Of a stretch of DNA of 64,000 nucleotides, positions 44,024-54,800 are shown one piece after another. The stretch covers positions 77,066-141,065 of the forward strand of contig JAKLJG010000005.1 in assembly GCA_023151255.1 (NCBI GenBank). Direction: 5' to 3'. Made by a program: the position numbers and the translations under genes. This stretch comes from Cyclobacteriaceae bacterium (lineage in GTDB: Bacteria > Bacteroidota > Bacteroidia > Cytophagales > Cyclobacteriaceae). The notes under the pieces were generated by a model. It had not been told where the DNA came from, made no database searches, and saw only the letters and a program-made list of their open reading frames with translations. The first letter of the stretch is position 1, and each line of letters begins with the position of its first letter.

Positions 44024-44058
44024 CGTTCAGTTATGAACGTAAATGTCCGCATTCGGAC
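44024..44058. promoter_or_regulatory. Enhancer-like dyads between adaptor and regulator genes
   Basis: Two perfect dyads: CGTTCA-GTTA-TGAACG (44024-44039), 53 bp from the -24 box of the adaptor promoter, and GTCCG-CATT-CGGAC (44045-44058). The first shares the GTTCA-N4-TGAAC core with the permease region. They sit upstream of the divergent NtrC-type regulator gene, the likely binder, which could also regulate itself here. Confidence 0.55.
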
Positions 44059-44174
44059 GAAAAATTGTAGATTTAATAGGTCAAATTCCGCTATTCACTA
44101 AAAAAAGTAACACTGTGCGCTTCGGTACCAACTTTGTAACCGATGAGCCCGAAAACGGACGTAACCGAACGGAT

Positions 44175-45554
44175 ATGGAACAAAGACAAGGTAAGCTGCT
44201 GATTGTAGATGACAACGAAGACCTGCTAAAGGCAGCCAAAATGTTTCTGAAGAGGCACTTTGCCCAGGTTGATACGGAGAAAAATCCGGAGGCCATACCA
44301 GCACTCATGAGCAATGAAGATTACGATGTGATTCTGCTCGACATGAACTTTACCAAAGACGTGAGCAGTGGTAAAGAAGGGTATTACTGGCTGGGTAAGA
44401 TTCTGGAGATCGATCCTTCGGCCGTGGTTGTATTAATTACCGCCTACGGTGATGTGCAAATGGCCGTTAAAGCCATTAAAGCCGGTGCTACCGATTTTGT
44501 GCTGAAACCCTGGGAAAACGAAAAACTGCTGGCTACACTGTATTCATCCATGCGCCTGCGCGAATCGCGCGATGAAATTGAAACGCTGAAAATAAAGAAC
44601 CAGGAAATCAACAAGGAACTGAACAGCCGCTTCAGTGAAATCATAGGCACCAGTGCAGCGATGCAACGAATTTTTCAAACCATCGAACGGGTGGCTAAAA
44701 CTGATGCCAACGTGCTGATACTGGGCGAAAACGGAACCGGCAAGGAATTGATAGCGCGTGCCATTCACCGAAACTCAGCACGCAGTCATGAGAATTTTGT
44801 AAGTGTTGATTTAGGCTCAATAACCGAAACGCTTTTTGAAAGTGAACTATTCGGCCACAAGAAAGGAGCCTTTACCGATGCCAAAGAAGACCGTGCCGGT
44901 CGATTTGAACTGGCCAATGGAGGCACCTTGTTCCTGGATGAAATCGGAAATTTATCCATGCCGCTTCAGGCCAAACTGCTCACGGTTATTCAAAACCGAA
45001 AAGTTAGTCGGGTAGGATCTAACAAAGAAGCACCTGTTGATATCCGGCTGATTTGTGCTACCAACCTGCCACTCTATGAAATGGTTAAAGAAAATAAATT
45101 CCGGCAGGACCTCCTCTACCGTATTAACACCATTGAAATTGAAATTCCGGCCTTACGCGATCGACTGGAAGACATTCCGCTGCTGGCCAATCACTTTTTA
45201 AAACACTATGCCGGCAAATACAACAAGCCGGTTTCCAGGATTAGCGATGCAGCCCTCGCAAGGATGCACAAACATCCGTGGCCCGGAAACATCCGTGAAT
45301 TGCAGCATGCTCTTGAGCGAGCCGTTATTCTCAGCAATGGCAATGTGCTGCAACCGGAAGATTTTACCTTTACCGCACAGCCGGCAAAAGATGACGGCCA
45401 GCTTAACCTCGATCAGTACAACCTGGATGAGGTAGAAAAACTGCTCATCCGCAAAGTGCTAAAAAAAGTGAACGGAAATATTACCCAGGCAGCAGCCGAA
45501 CTGGGCTTAACCCGATCATCGCTTTACCGCAGACTGGAAAAACATGGCCTGTAA
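44175..45554 (+). CDS. NtrC-family sigma-54 response regulator
   Basis: A 459-residue activator. Receiver domain (about 7-125) with phospho-acceptor Asp56 in ILLDMNF, AAA+ domain (about 150-390) with Walker A GENGTGKE and the sigma-54 contact loop as GAFTDA instead of GAFTGA, and a C-terminal Fis-type helix-turn-helix ([20 protein letters not shown]). The start is set at ATG 44175 ([16 protein letters not shown]) because a longer frame from 44043 covers the enhancer dyads and has no receiver-like sequence. It is probably the activator of both sigma-54-like promoters in this region. The kinase gene follows after 15 bp. Confidence 0.93.
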   Translation: MEQRQGKLLIVDDNEDLLKAAKMFLKRHFAQVDTEKNPEAIPALMSNEDYDVILLDMNFTKDVSSGKEGYYWLGKILEIDPSAVVVLITAYGDVQMAVKAIKAGATDFVLKPWENEKLLATLYSSMRLRESRDEIETLKIKNQEINKELNSRFSEIIGTSAAMQRIFQTIERVAKTDANVLILGENGTGKELIARAIHRNSARSHENFVSVDLGSITETLFESELFGHKKGAFTDAKEDRAGRFELANGGTLFLDEIGNLSMPLQAKLLTVIQNRKVSRVGSNKEAPVDIRLICATNLPLYEMVKENKFRQDLLYRINTIEIEIPALRDRLEDIPLLANHFLKHYAGKYNKPVSRISDAALARMHKHPWPGNIRELQHALERAVILSNGNVLQPEDFTFTAQPAKDDGQLNLDQYNLDEVEKLLIRKVLKKVNGNITQAAAELGLTRSSLYRRLEKHGL

Positions 45555-45569
45555 AAAAGACCTGTCTTA

Positions 45570-46919
45570 ATGAATGTGTTCCGCGACTTTCGCTCAAGGA
45601 TAATTCTGCGCATAGTATTGCTGGGCGCATCCATGGCACTCTTTACCTACATGCTCGGACAGGTAAATATGCTGTTTGCAGCTTTGCTAACCGGGGCAGT
45701 AATTCTGCTGCAGTTACTGGAACTATTTCGGTTTGTAAGCCAAACCAACCGCAAACTTACCCGCTTTCTGGAGTCGGTTAAATACTCCGATTTTATATCG
45801 GGCTTTACCGCTGACAACAAACTTGGAAAAAGTTTTAAAGACCTGAACATTGCATTTAATGAAGTATTGGAAGCTTTCAGAAAGGCCCGAAGCGAAAAAG
45901 AAGAACACTGGCAATACCTGAATACCGTGGTGCAACAGGTGCGAACCGGCATTTTGTCGTTTGATGAGAACGGGGCCGTACAACTCATCAACACGAACGC
46001 AAAAAAGTTTATGGGCGTGCAAACAATAAAAAATATTAACGAACTGCGCGACAAAAACTTAAAACTTTATGAGGCCATTACCGCTACCCTACCAGGCCGA
46101 AGCACCCTGTACAAAGGAGGCAATGAACTATACCTGACCATCCAGGCTACTGAATTACGAATACGCGGAAAGGATGTGAAATTAATAACCTTGCAAAACA
46201 TCCAGCCTGAATTGCAGCGTCAGGAAGTTGAAGCCTGGCAAAATTTAACACGGGTGCTGCGTCACGAAATCATGAACTCCATCACACCCATTTCTTCGCT
46301 TACCTCAACATTAAAAGATGTGTTGGAGTACGACATGGTAAAAACAAATAATCATTATGAACTGAAAGAGGAGGGAGCGGAAGACCTGAAAGAAGGACTC
46401 GAAACTATTGAAACACGTAGCAAAGGTTTAATTAAATTTATCGATGCCTACCGCGAATACACCTCGCTTCCGAAACCTAAAATAAAATCGGTTCGGCTCA
46501 AGGATCTGATCGAGAAGGTAGCCTTACTAATGAAGCCGGAAATAAAAGCACGCAACATAAATTTTACATACGAATGCACTTCGGAATACCTGACCATCCA
46601 GGCGGACGAAGAAATGATTGAACAGGTACTGATTAATCTGCTTAAAAATGCTGTAGAGGCATTAGCGGAAACGCCCTCACCCCGGCTTCAACTTATTGGC
46701 CGATATGATGAAAGTGCGGTGATTGTGGAAGTAATCGACAACGGCTCGGGGATTATCAAGGAAGCCATTGAAAAAATATTTATTCCTTTTTTTACAACAA
46801 AAAAAACAGGCTCAGGTATTGGCCTGAGCCTGTCGCGGCAGATCATGCAGTTGCACAATGGCTCCATCAGCGTTGAGTCGGAGCCGGATGTGCGAACCGT
46901 GTTTACGTTGCGGTTTTAA
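45570..46919 (+). CDS. Sensor histidine kinase (NtrB/NtrY-like)
   Basis: A 449-residue kinase: two N-terminal transmembrane helices (about 10-30 and 34-52) with almost no periplasmic loop, a PAS-like region (about 110-210; VRTGILSFDENGAVQLIN), dimerisation domain with the phospho-acceptor in RVLRHEIMNSITPI and an ATPase domain with VIDNGSGI and GSGIGLSLS. The lack of an external sensor suggests it reads a membrane or cytoplasmic cue, perhaps stress from the transporter's substrate. It is cognate to the adjacent NtrC-type regulator. The 3' end overlaps the convergent lipoprotein gene by 4 bp. Confidence 0.93.
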   Translation: MNVFRDFRSRIILRIVLLGASMALFTYMLGQVNMLFAALLTGAVILLQLLELFRFVSQTNRKLTRFLESVKYSDFISGFTADNKLGKSFKDLNIAFNEVLEAFRKARSEKEEHWQYLNTVVQQVRTGILSFDENGAVQLINTNAKKFMGVQTIKNINELRDKNLKLYEAITATLPGRSTLYKGGNELYLTIQATELRIRGKDVKLITLQNIQPELQRQEVEAWQNLTRVLRHEIMNSITPISSLTSTLKDVLEYDMVKTNNHYELKEEGAEDLKEGLETIETRSKGLIKFIDAYREYTSLPKPKIKSVRLKDLIEKVALLMKPEIKARNINFTYECTSEYLTIQADEEMIEQVLINLLKNAVEALAETPSPRLQLIGRYDESAVIVEVIDNGSGIIKEAIEKIFIPFFTTKKTGSGIGLSLSRQIMQLHNGSISVESEPDVRTVFTLRF

Positions 46920-47455
46920 TCAAACTCAATTTCAATAAGTTGGCCGGAGAAGGAGCCTTTAACAATAACATCGTTACCGCTATCGTCCTCCATTTGCAAA
47001 TCGAATTTAATAGTCCAGGTATTACCCGAACGGGAAATTGTAACAGTACCATCAATCGTGTAATAACCGGTGCCGGTACCGCTGTCAAAATTACCATCAG
47101 CAGCAAACGCATCATACAAGGTTGATTCAATAAAGCCATCGCTGTAATCATAGGTACCGGGCTTTAGCTCAATAGTACTCCCTGAAAACAGGGTCATTAC
47201 CAGAATCTGCCCTTCACCACCAAGGTTATCACCAGTCACGGTGATTCCGTTTGAGGCAAGGAGGATATCGTAAATGGAGCCCTGGTTACCATTATCATCA
47301 TACTCGATGCCGTAACCGGCAATGTAGCCTTTGGTAAGTTTAAATGAGGTGCCGTCAATGGTTATGCGATCAGGAACTTCATCGTCCTTGCTGCAGGAGG
47401 ATAAAACAAGGACAAAAAACAATAACGATGCAAAATAGCTTAATAAAGTTTTCAT
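46916..47455 (-). CDS. Hypothetical lipoprotein
   Basis: A 179-residue lipoprotein with signal peptide and lipobox LSSC (Cys21), followed by SKDDE, which is the acidic sorting tail seen in surface lipoproteins of Bacteroidota. The rest is beta-rich with repeated Gly, Thr and Ser and no family I can name. It ends just inside the 3' end of the kinase gene. A 268-bp gap on the other side separates it from the caspase gene, in which I see only a T9 run and a short GTGCT/AGCAC hairpin. Confidence 0.75.
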   Translation of the reverse strand: MKTLLSYFASLLFFVLVLSSCSKDDEVPDRITIDGTSFKLTKGYIAGYGIEYDDNGNQGSIYDILLASNGITVTGDNLGGEGQILVMTLFSGSTIELKPGTYDYSDGFIESTLYDAFAADGNFDSGTGTGYYTIDGTVTISRSGNTWTIKFDLQMEDDSGNDVIVKGSFSGQLIEIEFD

Positions 47456-47723
47456 TGGTAAGGGTTTATTCTTTAAATATATACAATAAAACCATAAATC
47501 AGAAAATCAACCTAGGAAGTAACCTTTAAATAATTTGCAAAATTGCGCCAAACGTAGAACTGGAAGGTCATTCCCCCTGAAGGTTTGTCACTTTCCCCGC
47601 TGTACAACCGGTAGCCAACATAACACCATATTTAATCATCAGTTGGCACTCAGTCGTGCTTTCAGCACAAATCCTATTTCATGCAATGACCTGCTTTCTA
47701 TTTTTTTTTGAGATAGCTTCTGG

Positions 47724-48893
47724 TTATTGTTTACTGATAAAAACAAAATCACTCAGTTTCTGATCATCACCGAATGAACCGGTGCGGGGTACCTGCTTCA
47801 GCACATCCATGCTGGCAATCAGTTCCTGTAGGGTCAGCACCCGGTCGGCACCGCCATACGTACGTAACGATTCAATAAACTTTGACGCGAACGGTGAGTG
47901 CTTGCCCGGAATGCCATCGGAAACGTATTCTTTACCCCCGGAAGTGAGGTACTTTCTCGTTTTCTGGCTCAGCTTACGCACCACCATCTCGGTAGGTGTG
48001 TCTTCATAGGCTTCTGCGCTACGCGCGCGCGCTATCTCCGGGTCCAAGGTTCCGCCAAAGCAAACATCCATAGCCAGCAGAATGTGTTCACTCGGTATGT
48101 TGTTGATGATACCGCGCAACCGGTTGTGCGAAATGTACGTGGTCTTTGCCTTGTCGTTGGCCAGTGAGTTTTTGGCTACCACATAACCCTCACCAAACGT
48201 TTCGTCAAATGTGCCGTGACCGGCAAAGAAAATCAGCAGCTGATCCTGCGGCTTGAACTTGCGCTGGCTGTAATCGCGCAGTTTTTCAAATACCTGCTCC
48301 ACATTCGGGTTTTCGATAAGCTCAACGTCAAAACCAAATTTCTCTTTTAGCTCACGGGCAATGGCCCGTGAATCGTCAATCGGGTTCACCAGGTCATCCC
48401 AATGATCATACTTGTCGGTAGCAAACATCAGGGCATAATCCTTGCGGTCAATGGCCAGGGCAATGGCATCCATACCGATATTAATAGTGCGCGTACTTGA
48501 TACTACTGCGCCATCGGCATTTTCGGTTTTTATGCGGATGAAATTAGATCCGTTTTCAGGTATGTTAATCAATTGCTTAATGGTTATCACCCGCGGATCG
48601 GTCAGGTCTATGTTCTTGATAAACTTTTCATCACCTGTTGTATTATCGCCTACAATCATTTGCACTGACTTCAGCGCAATGGAGGACGAAACCGTTGCCT
48701 CGATGGTAAACCGGTGCTCCTGCGAATTGTTGTACTCAAACTGCGGATAGATCCAGCTGATAACCGGCAGGCTTGATGAGTTGGGAACACCCTTCTTGAA
48801 ATCAAGTTGTACTTCGTTGGTTTTTGATACGAATCCCTGGCCCGCTGACGACAGCCAGACAAACACCAGCATAATTGTTGCAATTCGTTTCAT
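47724..48893 (-). CDS. Exported caspase-family (C14) protease
   Basis: A 389-residue protein with a signal peptide (residues 1-19, cut near AGQ-G), an Ig-like beta domain (about 40-140), and a caspase p20-like domain (about 145-389). The catalytic dyad is His226 in FFAGHG and Cys278 in MDVCFGG, with the substrate-pocket motif SRAIARELKEKFGFDVE. The fold is intact, so cysteine protease activity with Asp/Arg specificity is plausible. It lies just 4 bp downstream of the giant surface protein gene, so both must be made from one transcript and meet outside the cytoplasm. Confidence 0.88.
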   Translation of the reverse strand: MKRIATIMLVFVWLSSAGQGFVSKTNEVQLDFKKGVPNSSSLPVISWIYPQFEYNNSQEHRFTIEATVSSSIALKSVQMIVGDNTTGDEKFIKNIDLTDPRVITIKQLINIPENGSNFIRIKTENADGAVVSSTRTINIGMDAIALAIDRKDYALMFATDKYDHWDDLVNPIDDSRAIARELKEKFGFDVELIENPNVEQVFEKLRDYSQRKFKPQDQLLIFFAGHGTFDETFGEGYVVAKNSLANDKAKTTYISHNRLRGIINNIPSEHILLAMDVCFGGTLDPEIARARSAEAYEDTPTEMVVRKLSQKTRKYLTSGGKEYVSDGIPGKHSPFASKFIESLRTYGGADRVLTLQELIASMDVLKQVPRTGSFGDDQKLSDFVFISKQ

Positions 48894-48897
48894 GGCT

Positions 48898-51800
48898 TTA
48901 CTGGTTACGGTGGATGATTACTTTTGAAAACTCCGGCAGATACCTGCCGTTTACTTTCAGTTTGATAATGTAGATGGCATTGGGCATTTCACTGCCTGCA
49001 CCATCGCGTATATCCCATACGCTTACATGTGCCCCTGCCTGAAGTTGTTCCATGCTGAGCGTGGCAACTTTAACACCCTTAAGATTATACACATCTACTT
49101 CTACCCGATATGACTTGTTACTTTCGGCAAGGATAAAAGGAATATTCACTTCCCGGTTGGCCGGGTTAGGCCATGGTGTTCCCAATCGTGTGCGGCTGGG
49201 CGTGTATTCGCCTTTGTGCGTGTAAACCAGTTTCAGTTCTTTCCGGTCGGTGTTGGCAAAGGCAACGGACGACTCCGTGCGCATGTCAAGTACCCGTGCA
49301 TCTTCTTCATCCACCAGGTACAGGGCCGACTGTGCGTTGGCAATGGCCCCTGCATTCCACCGCAGTTCAATCGGGCCGGTTCCGTTGCTTTCTATGGTCA
49401 GGCTCCATTCGTATTCTTCGGTAGTTGGCACCACATCGCGCGAAAACTTTGGCCAGAAAAACTCAGGGTGGTAAAAATTACTTTCCAGGTACTGAATAAA
49501 CCGCGGCAAGGTTACATCATCAAACCGGTCTTTGCTCGGGCTGGCCTGCGGGTGCATGCCAATACCGCCCAGTTCGTTCACCACGTCAGCCTGTACCAGC
49601 TTAAGCGGCAGCAACCAGGTTTCCGAATCGATATTTCTGCTGAATTCCTCATCCTGCTTCAGTCTTCCTGCTGTATTCTTGAGGGTTACAGGGAAGCTCA
49701 GCGATGGAACGGCATTATCAGCAAACACAAACCCGCCTTCAAATGGCTTCATCGAATTGGTAACATCAAAACTCAGTTGACTTGAATTGAAGATTTTGTA
49801 GTTACCCACAGCGGGATTACCATTTGCCGCGAGCACATCATCCCAATCAATGGCAAACGGGTAAGGTGTGGCTATCTGGTTCCAGCCCTCCACCAGTGAC
49901 ATGGTGAAGGGTGCCGACTGATTGTTATTAGGGGTTGTTCCAGCCCCGGTTTTAATCGTTACCTCATCTACTGAGTTGAACCAATAACTTCTGCCCCGGT
50001 CGATAGCATTGATACCTTCCTTGTAATCGGTATTCTTATTATTCTGGAAGCGCACGAGCCGCCATTTGGTTTTATCATAGGCCCCCAGTTCAGGCACGGG
50101 CTCAAAAATATCGGCTATACCATTCTTTGCCAGTGCTAAGGGTATGGAAATAATCTGATACGACTTTTGCGTACCGCCATGACGGACGATAGAAGAAATT
50201 GCAGGAGCTGACTGATCGGTAAACGATTTATATACATACCTTACCGGAGAGTTTTCAACCGGAGGAACCGCAGTTGCGTCCGATGCACGGATAAAGAACT
50301 CGGCACCCAGTTCATCGAGAGCACTCGCGGGTAAATTGACACGCCACACATTTCCCGAAGTGTTTGTCATTGATAAGGGAGGGGCATATGCTGCACTTGT
50401 GATTTTCTTATGATGCAAGTCAACTGTTTTAGAGCCGGTACCTCCGGTTACAGTAACATCAATAGTTACTTCAGTTTGTCCGGTTGCCAGATCGGTATAG
50501 GTTGGAACACCAATAACCATGTTTTGCCCACCCGGATCCGGCTGTGTCTGTACAGGCTTAACATTAGAGTAAGGTGACTCACCTGTGCCATTAACTGCTT
50601 TAACCCTATAATAATAAGATGAGTTAGCAGTTAAACCTGTAATGAGTTTTTCAAGTACACTTCCTTCGTTATTTGGATATCCTGTAAGGTGCGTGGAAAA
50701 ATCACTTTGCGTGGATACATCAAGAATATATGAAGCTGCCCCATTAGCCGGGTCCCACTTTGCTGTGAATGAATTGATGCCAATAGGATTCGCATCCAAA
50801 GCAAGGGGTGTAGCAGGTTTTAACAGTTGCGTTGCCGTTGACGAGTTGGGCGAGGTTCCACCCGCATTTCGTGAGCGAACCCGTACCTGGTACGTGTTGC
50901 CGGCAACCAGTCCTGTGGTAACATTCTCCGATGTACCTGTAATAACCTTGCCATTGTAACCAGTAACAAATGTGGCAAAATTATCCAGCGAAACATCCAG
51001 CAGGTAATCCACTGCACCCAGGCTCGCTGTCCACGAAACGGTAAACTGGGTTTGCTCGGCACCGGTGATGTTTACCCCAACCGGAGTGGGTGGTACCGTG
51101 ATTTGAGAAATAGTGTTCGAGTTAACCGATTGCCCGCTGGCATTGGCTGCACGCACCCGGTATTGATACGTAGTTCCCGCAGTTAAGCCCGTAACCGCAT
51201 CGGAGGTACCGGTAACTGTTTTAGCATTATACCCGCTGACAAACGTGCTGAAATTATCTGATGAAACATCCAGCTGGTAGTTGGCAGCACCGGTTACGCT
51301 GTTCCAGTTGGCTGTAAACTGAAATTGCTGAACACCCGTAGCAGCAAGTGCCGTTGGCGCAACAGGCAAGGTAATGGTTGAGCCCTGAAGGGGTGATGTA
51401 GTTAAGTAGTTCACCGCCTGCCCTGCCCCGTTATACGAAAATACCGTGTAGTGATAACCTGTTCCGGCAGAAAGCCCTGTGTCATCAAACTGCGTAAAGT
51501 TTCCAATAGCTACAATTGTCCCGTCCAGTGAATTGCCTACGGAGTAGAATGTTCCATCAACCGGAACACCACTGGAAGCAGAGCCTGCTTTGCGAATAAT
51601 CAGGTACCCCGTTGGTGAACCGGCTGCCGCAGTGTAGGATAACCTGAGTGTTGTGGTTGTTTGAAGTGAGAAGACAGTAGCAGTAGGCTGGGCAGTGGGT
51701 TCAGTTGCTAAGGTAGTTCGGCTGGATGGATTTCCGGAAGCGGTCGATAAAAAGTAATTCGTACTTACTCCCGATCCGTTGAGCTCATACACCCGGAAAT

Positions 51801-54800
51801 GATAAACCGTATTGGCTGCAAGATTCGTAACAGCAACAGAATTGCCGGCACCTCTGAAGACCACTTTGTTGCCCGAACCGATATCCGTGGCTGTTGAAAA
51901 ATTAGTATTGCCTGTATAGCTGTTACCATCAGCCGGGTCAACATTCACTGCACTGCCCTGTTTTACCAGCACCAGCCGCTCGGCACCATTTCCGTTGGTC
52001 CAGCTAATGGATAATGAATTGCCGGTAAAGGCCGTGAACGTAATGTTTGTTGCCTGAACAGTGGGTTCGCCAATCAAGGTTGTGGCATTCGAAGGATTAT
52101 TCGTTGCCGTGGTTACATTATAATTTTCTGCAGCCGAAGCACCGTTAAATTCATACACGCGGAAGTGGTAGGTGACTCCCGAAGTTAATCCGGTTATGGT
52201 TATTGGCCCTGAACCCGCCCCCACCACAAAGTTTGCTGTACCGATTTCACTGCCTGAACCGAAGGCAGCATTTGCCGTGTACGAACTTCCATCTACCGGA
52301 TCGGCATTCACTGCTGAGCCTGCCCTGGCTACCAACAACCGTGAAGCACCATTACCATTGGTAAAGTTTACCGACATCGAGTTGGGCGTTACAGAAGTGA
52401 AGGTAATACCCGAAGCCTGGGTTACTGGTTCACTGGCCAATGTGGTGCGGCTGCCGGGGTTACCGCTTGCCGTTGAAGTAAGGTAGTTGGCTGACGCTGA
52501 CGATCCGTTCAACTCATATACTCTGAAGTGGTAAACCGTACTGGCTGTAAGATTAGTTACTGTAACAGAATTGCCCGAACCCCGGTAAACTACTTTATTA
52601 CCGGATCCAATATCACTTGCTAGAACAAAATCTGAATTGCCAGTGTAGCCGGTTCCATCCGAAGGGTTTACACTGACTGCAGCACCCTGCCGGGCCAGCA
52701 CCAGACGTTCGGTACCGTTGCCGTTTGTCCAGCTAACGGTAAGTGAATTTAGCGCAAGGGAACTGAAACTTATGTTTGAGGCCTGTATTGTTGGTTCATT
52801 CGCCAAAGTAAACTGGTTACCGGCAAGTGGTGAAGTAGTAAAGTAATTGATATTACCCCCCGAACCATTGTAAGAGAGAATCAGATAAAAATACTGTGTA
52901 GCCGGGGTTAGGCTTGATTGGGCAAAGGACAGTGAGCTACCTACATATGCTACTGTACTCCCTCCGATTGGATCATTCACGGCATAGGTTGTGCCGTCAA
53001 CAGGTAAATCAGCAGGCTGCGCAGGAGCTGAACCTTCTTTGCGAATGGCGATGTAGCCGGATGGTGAGCCTGTAGCGGCTGTGTACCCTACTGTATATGA
53101 TGTGTTTGTTATGCTGGTAAAATTGATTCCGGTGGGTTGTGCTGTGGGCTCTGCTGATAACGTGGTTTGCGAACCGGTGCTTCCGGCAACTGCGTTTGTA
53201 TTGTAATTAGTAAGCGTACCCGTTCCATTAAACTCGAATACGCGGAAGTGATAAACCGTGGCCAGTGAAAGACCCGAAACGGTCACACTGCCTGTTCCGC
53301 TTCCGACTACAAAATTGGATGAGCCCAGGTTAGGTGCCAGGGTAATGTTGTTATTGGGTGTATAAGAAACCGCGTCAACCGGAAATACATCCACCGCACT
53401 GCCTGCTTTTGCTACAAGTAATCGGTTTGTTCCATTGCCTGCTGAAAGATTAATTGTGATAGAATTTGTCCCAAAGGATGTAACTGATAAAGTTCCCTGG
53501 GTTGTAGGCTCAGCAAATAAGGTTGTTGCACTGCCCTCCAGCGGACTGGTTATGCGGTAATTGGTGGAAGAGTTAACACCATTGTAGCTGAAGAAATCGT
53601 AAAAGTATTGCGTGTTTGGGCTTAAGCCGGATTGTGCAAATGAAGTCAGGCTGCCTACATGCACAACCGTGCTGGTACCGATGAAACTGCCAACAGTATA
53701 TGCCTGCTGGTCGGTAGGTACATCCGTAGGAGAAGAACCTGCTTTGCGCAAAACCAAGTATCCATCCGGTGAGCCGGTTGCAGCGGTGAAGCTTACATTA
53801 AGAGAGGAGGAAGTAATTGTCGAAAAAACAGGAGTAGTTGGCTGGGCAGTGGGCTCGGTTGAGCTTTCCGCAAAGCGTTGGCCGAAGATTTCGAATTCAT
53901 TGTCAACAATTCCACCAACATTATCATCTGCTTCCCAGGTAACAAAAAACTCTCGTTGTACACCATTGTAAACCATAGCTGGTCGCAGGCCATTCAATGA
54001 TGCATTGCCGTCTCCACCTACGTCTGAAAGTCGGATGTCGGTACCACTCTCAGCACCGGCACTTGTAATCAGTTGTCCATAAATTTCAAATTCATTGTCG
54101 AGCAATGTTCCGGTATTATCATCCCCCTGCCAGGTTACGAGATAAAGATTTAGGTTAGGATCACTTGCAACCGCAGGGTTGAGACCTTCATAATTTACAT
54201 TTCCATTGGCCCCCATATCACTGATGCGGAAATCATTTGTTCCAATGGCAGCACCTGCATTGGTTACCAGTTGTCCGAAAATCTCATTCTCATTATCAAC
54301 AAGTGGGGCTGTGTTATCATCACCCGTCCATACAATCAGGAAATTGTTACCCAGACTGCAAATGGCCGGATTGGTTGCACGATAGTTAACATCCCCGGCA
54401 GGCCCCATGTCACTTATCTGCGCATCATTCGCTCCGGTTTGTCCGCCATTTGTACCATCCAGGCGTTGCATAAATATCTCCAGCTCATTGTCAACCGTAA
54501 AGGCATCATCATCGCCATGCCAAACAACCATATATTGATTATTGCCACTGTTCCAGGCAACATCGGGTGCGAAAGCTGCATAAGCGATATTGCCGTCCGG
54601 GCCCATGTCGCTGATACGAAAATCGTTTGCCCCTATCTCAGCGCCTGCAGCGGTTATCCGCTGACCGAAAATTTCATTTTCATTGTCAACCAGTGGTGCG
54701 GTGTTATCATCACCACGCCATACTACCAGAAACTCATTTTGAGTACTGTTGAAAGTTATTGCCGGAGTGAGGGCGTTGAAACTGGCGCTGCCATCCGGTC

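Noticed and set aside
47640-47660. TTGGCACTCAGTCGTGC as a third sigma-54 promoter
   Set aside because: The -24 box is good but nothing like TTGC/TTGG lies at the right spacing.
47456-47723. T9 run and GTGCT/AGCAC hairpin as a caspase terminator
   Set aside because: The T run is on the plus strand (wrong polarity for the caspase gene) and the hairpin is not next to it.
49216-49785. 189-codon open frame on the plus strand
   Set aside because: Antisense to the C-terminus of the giant surface protein.
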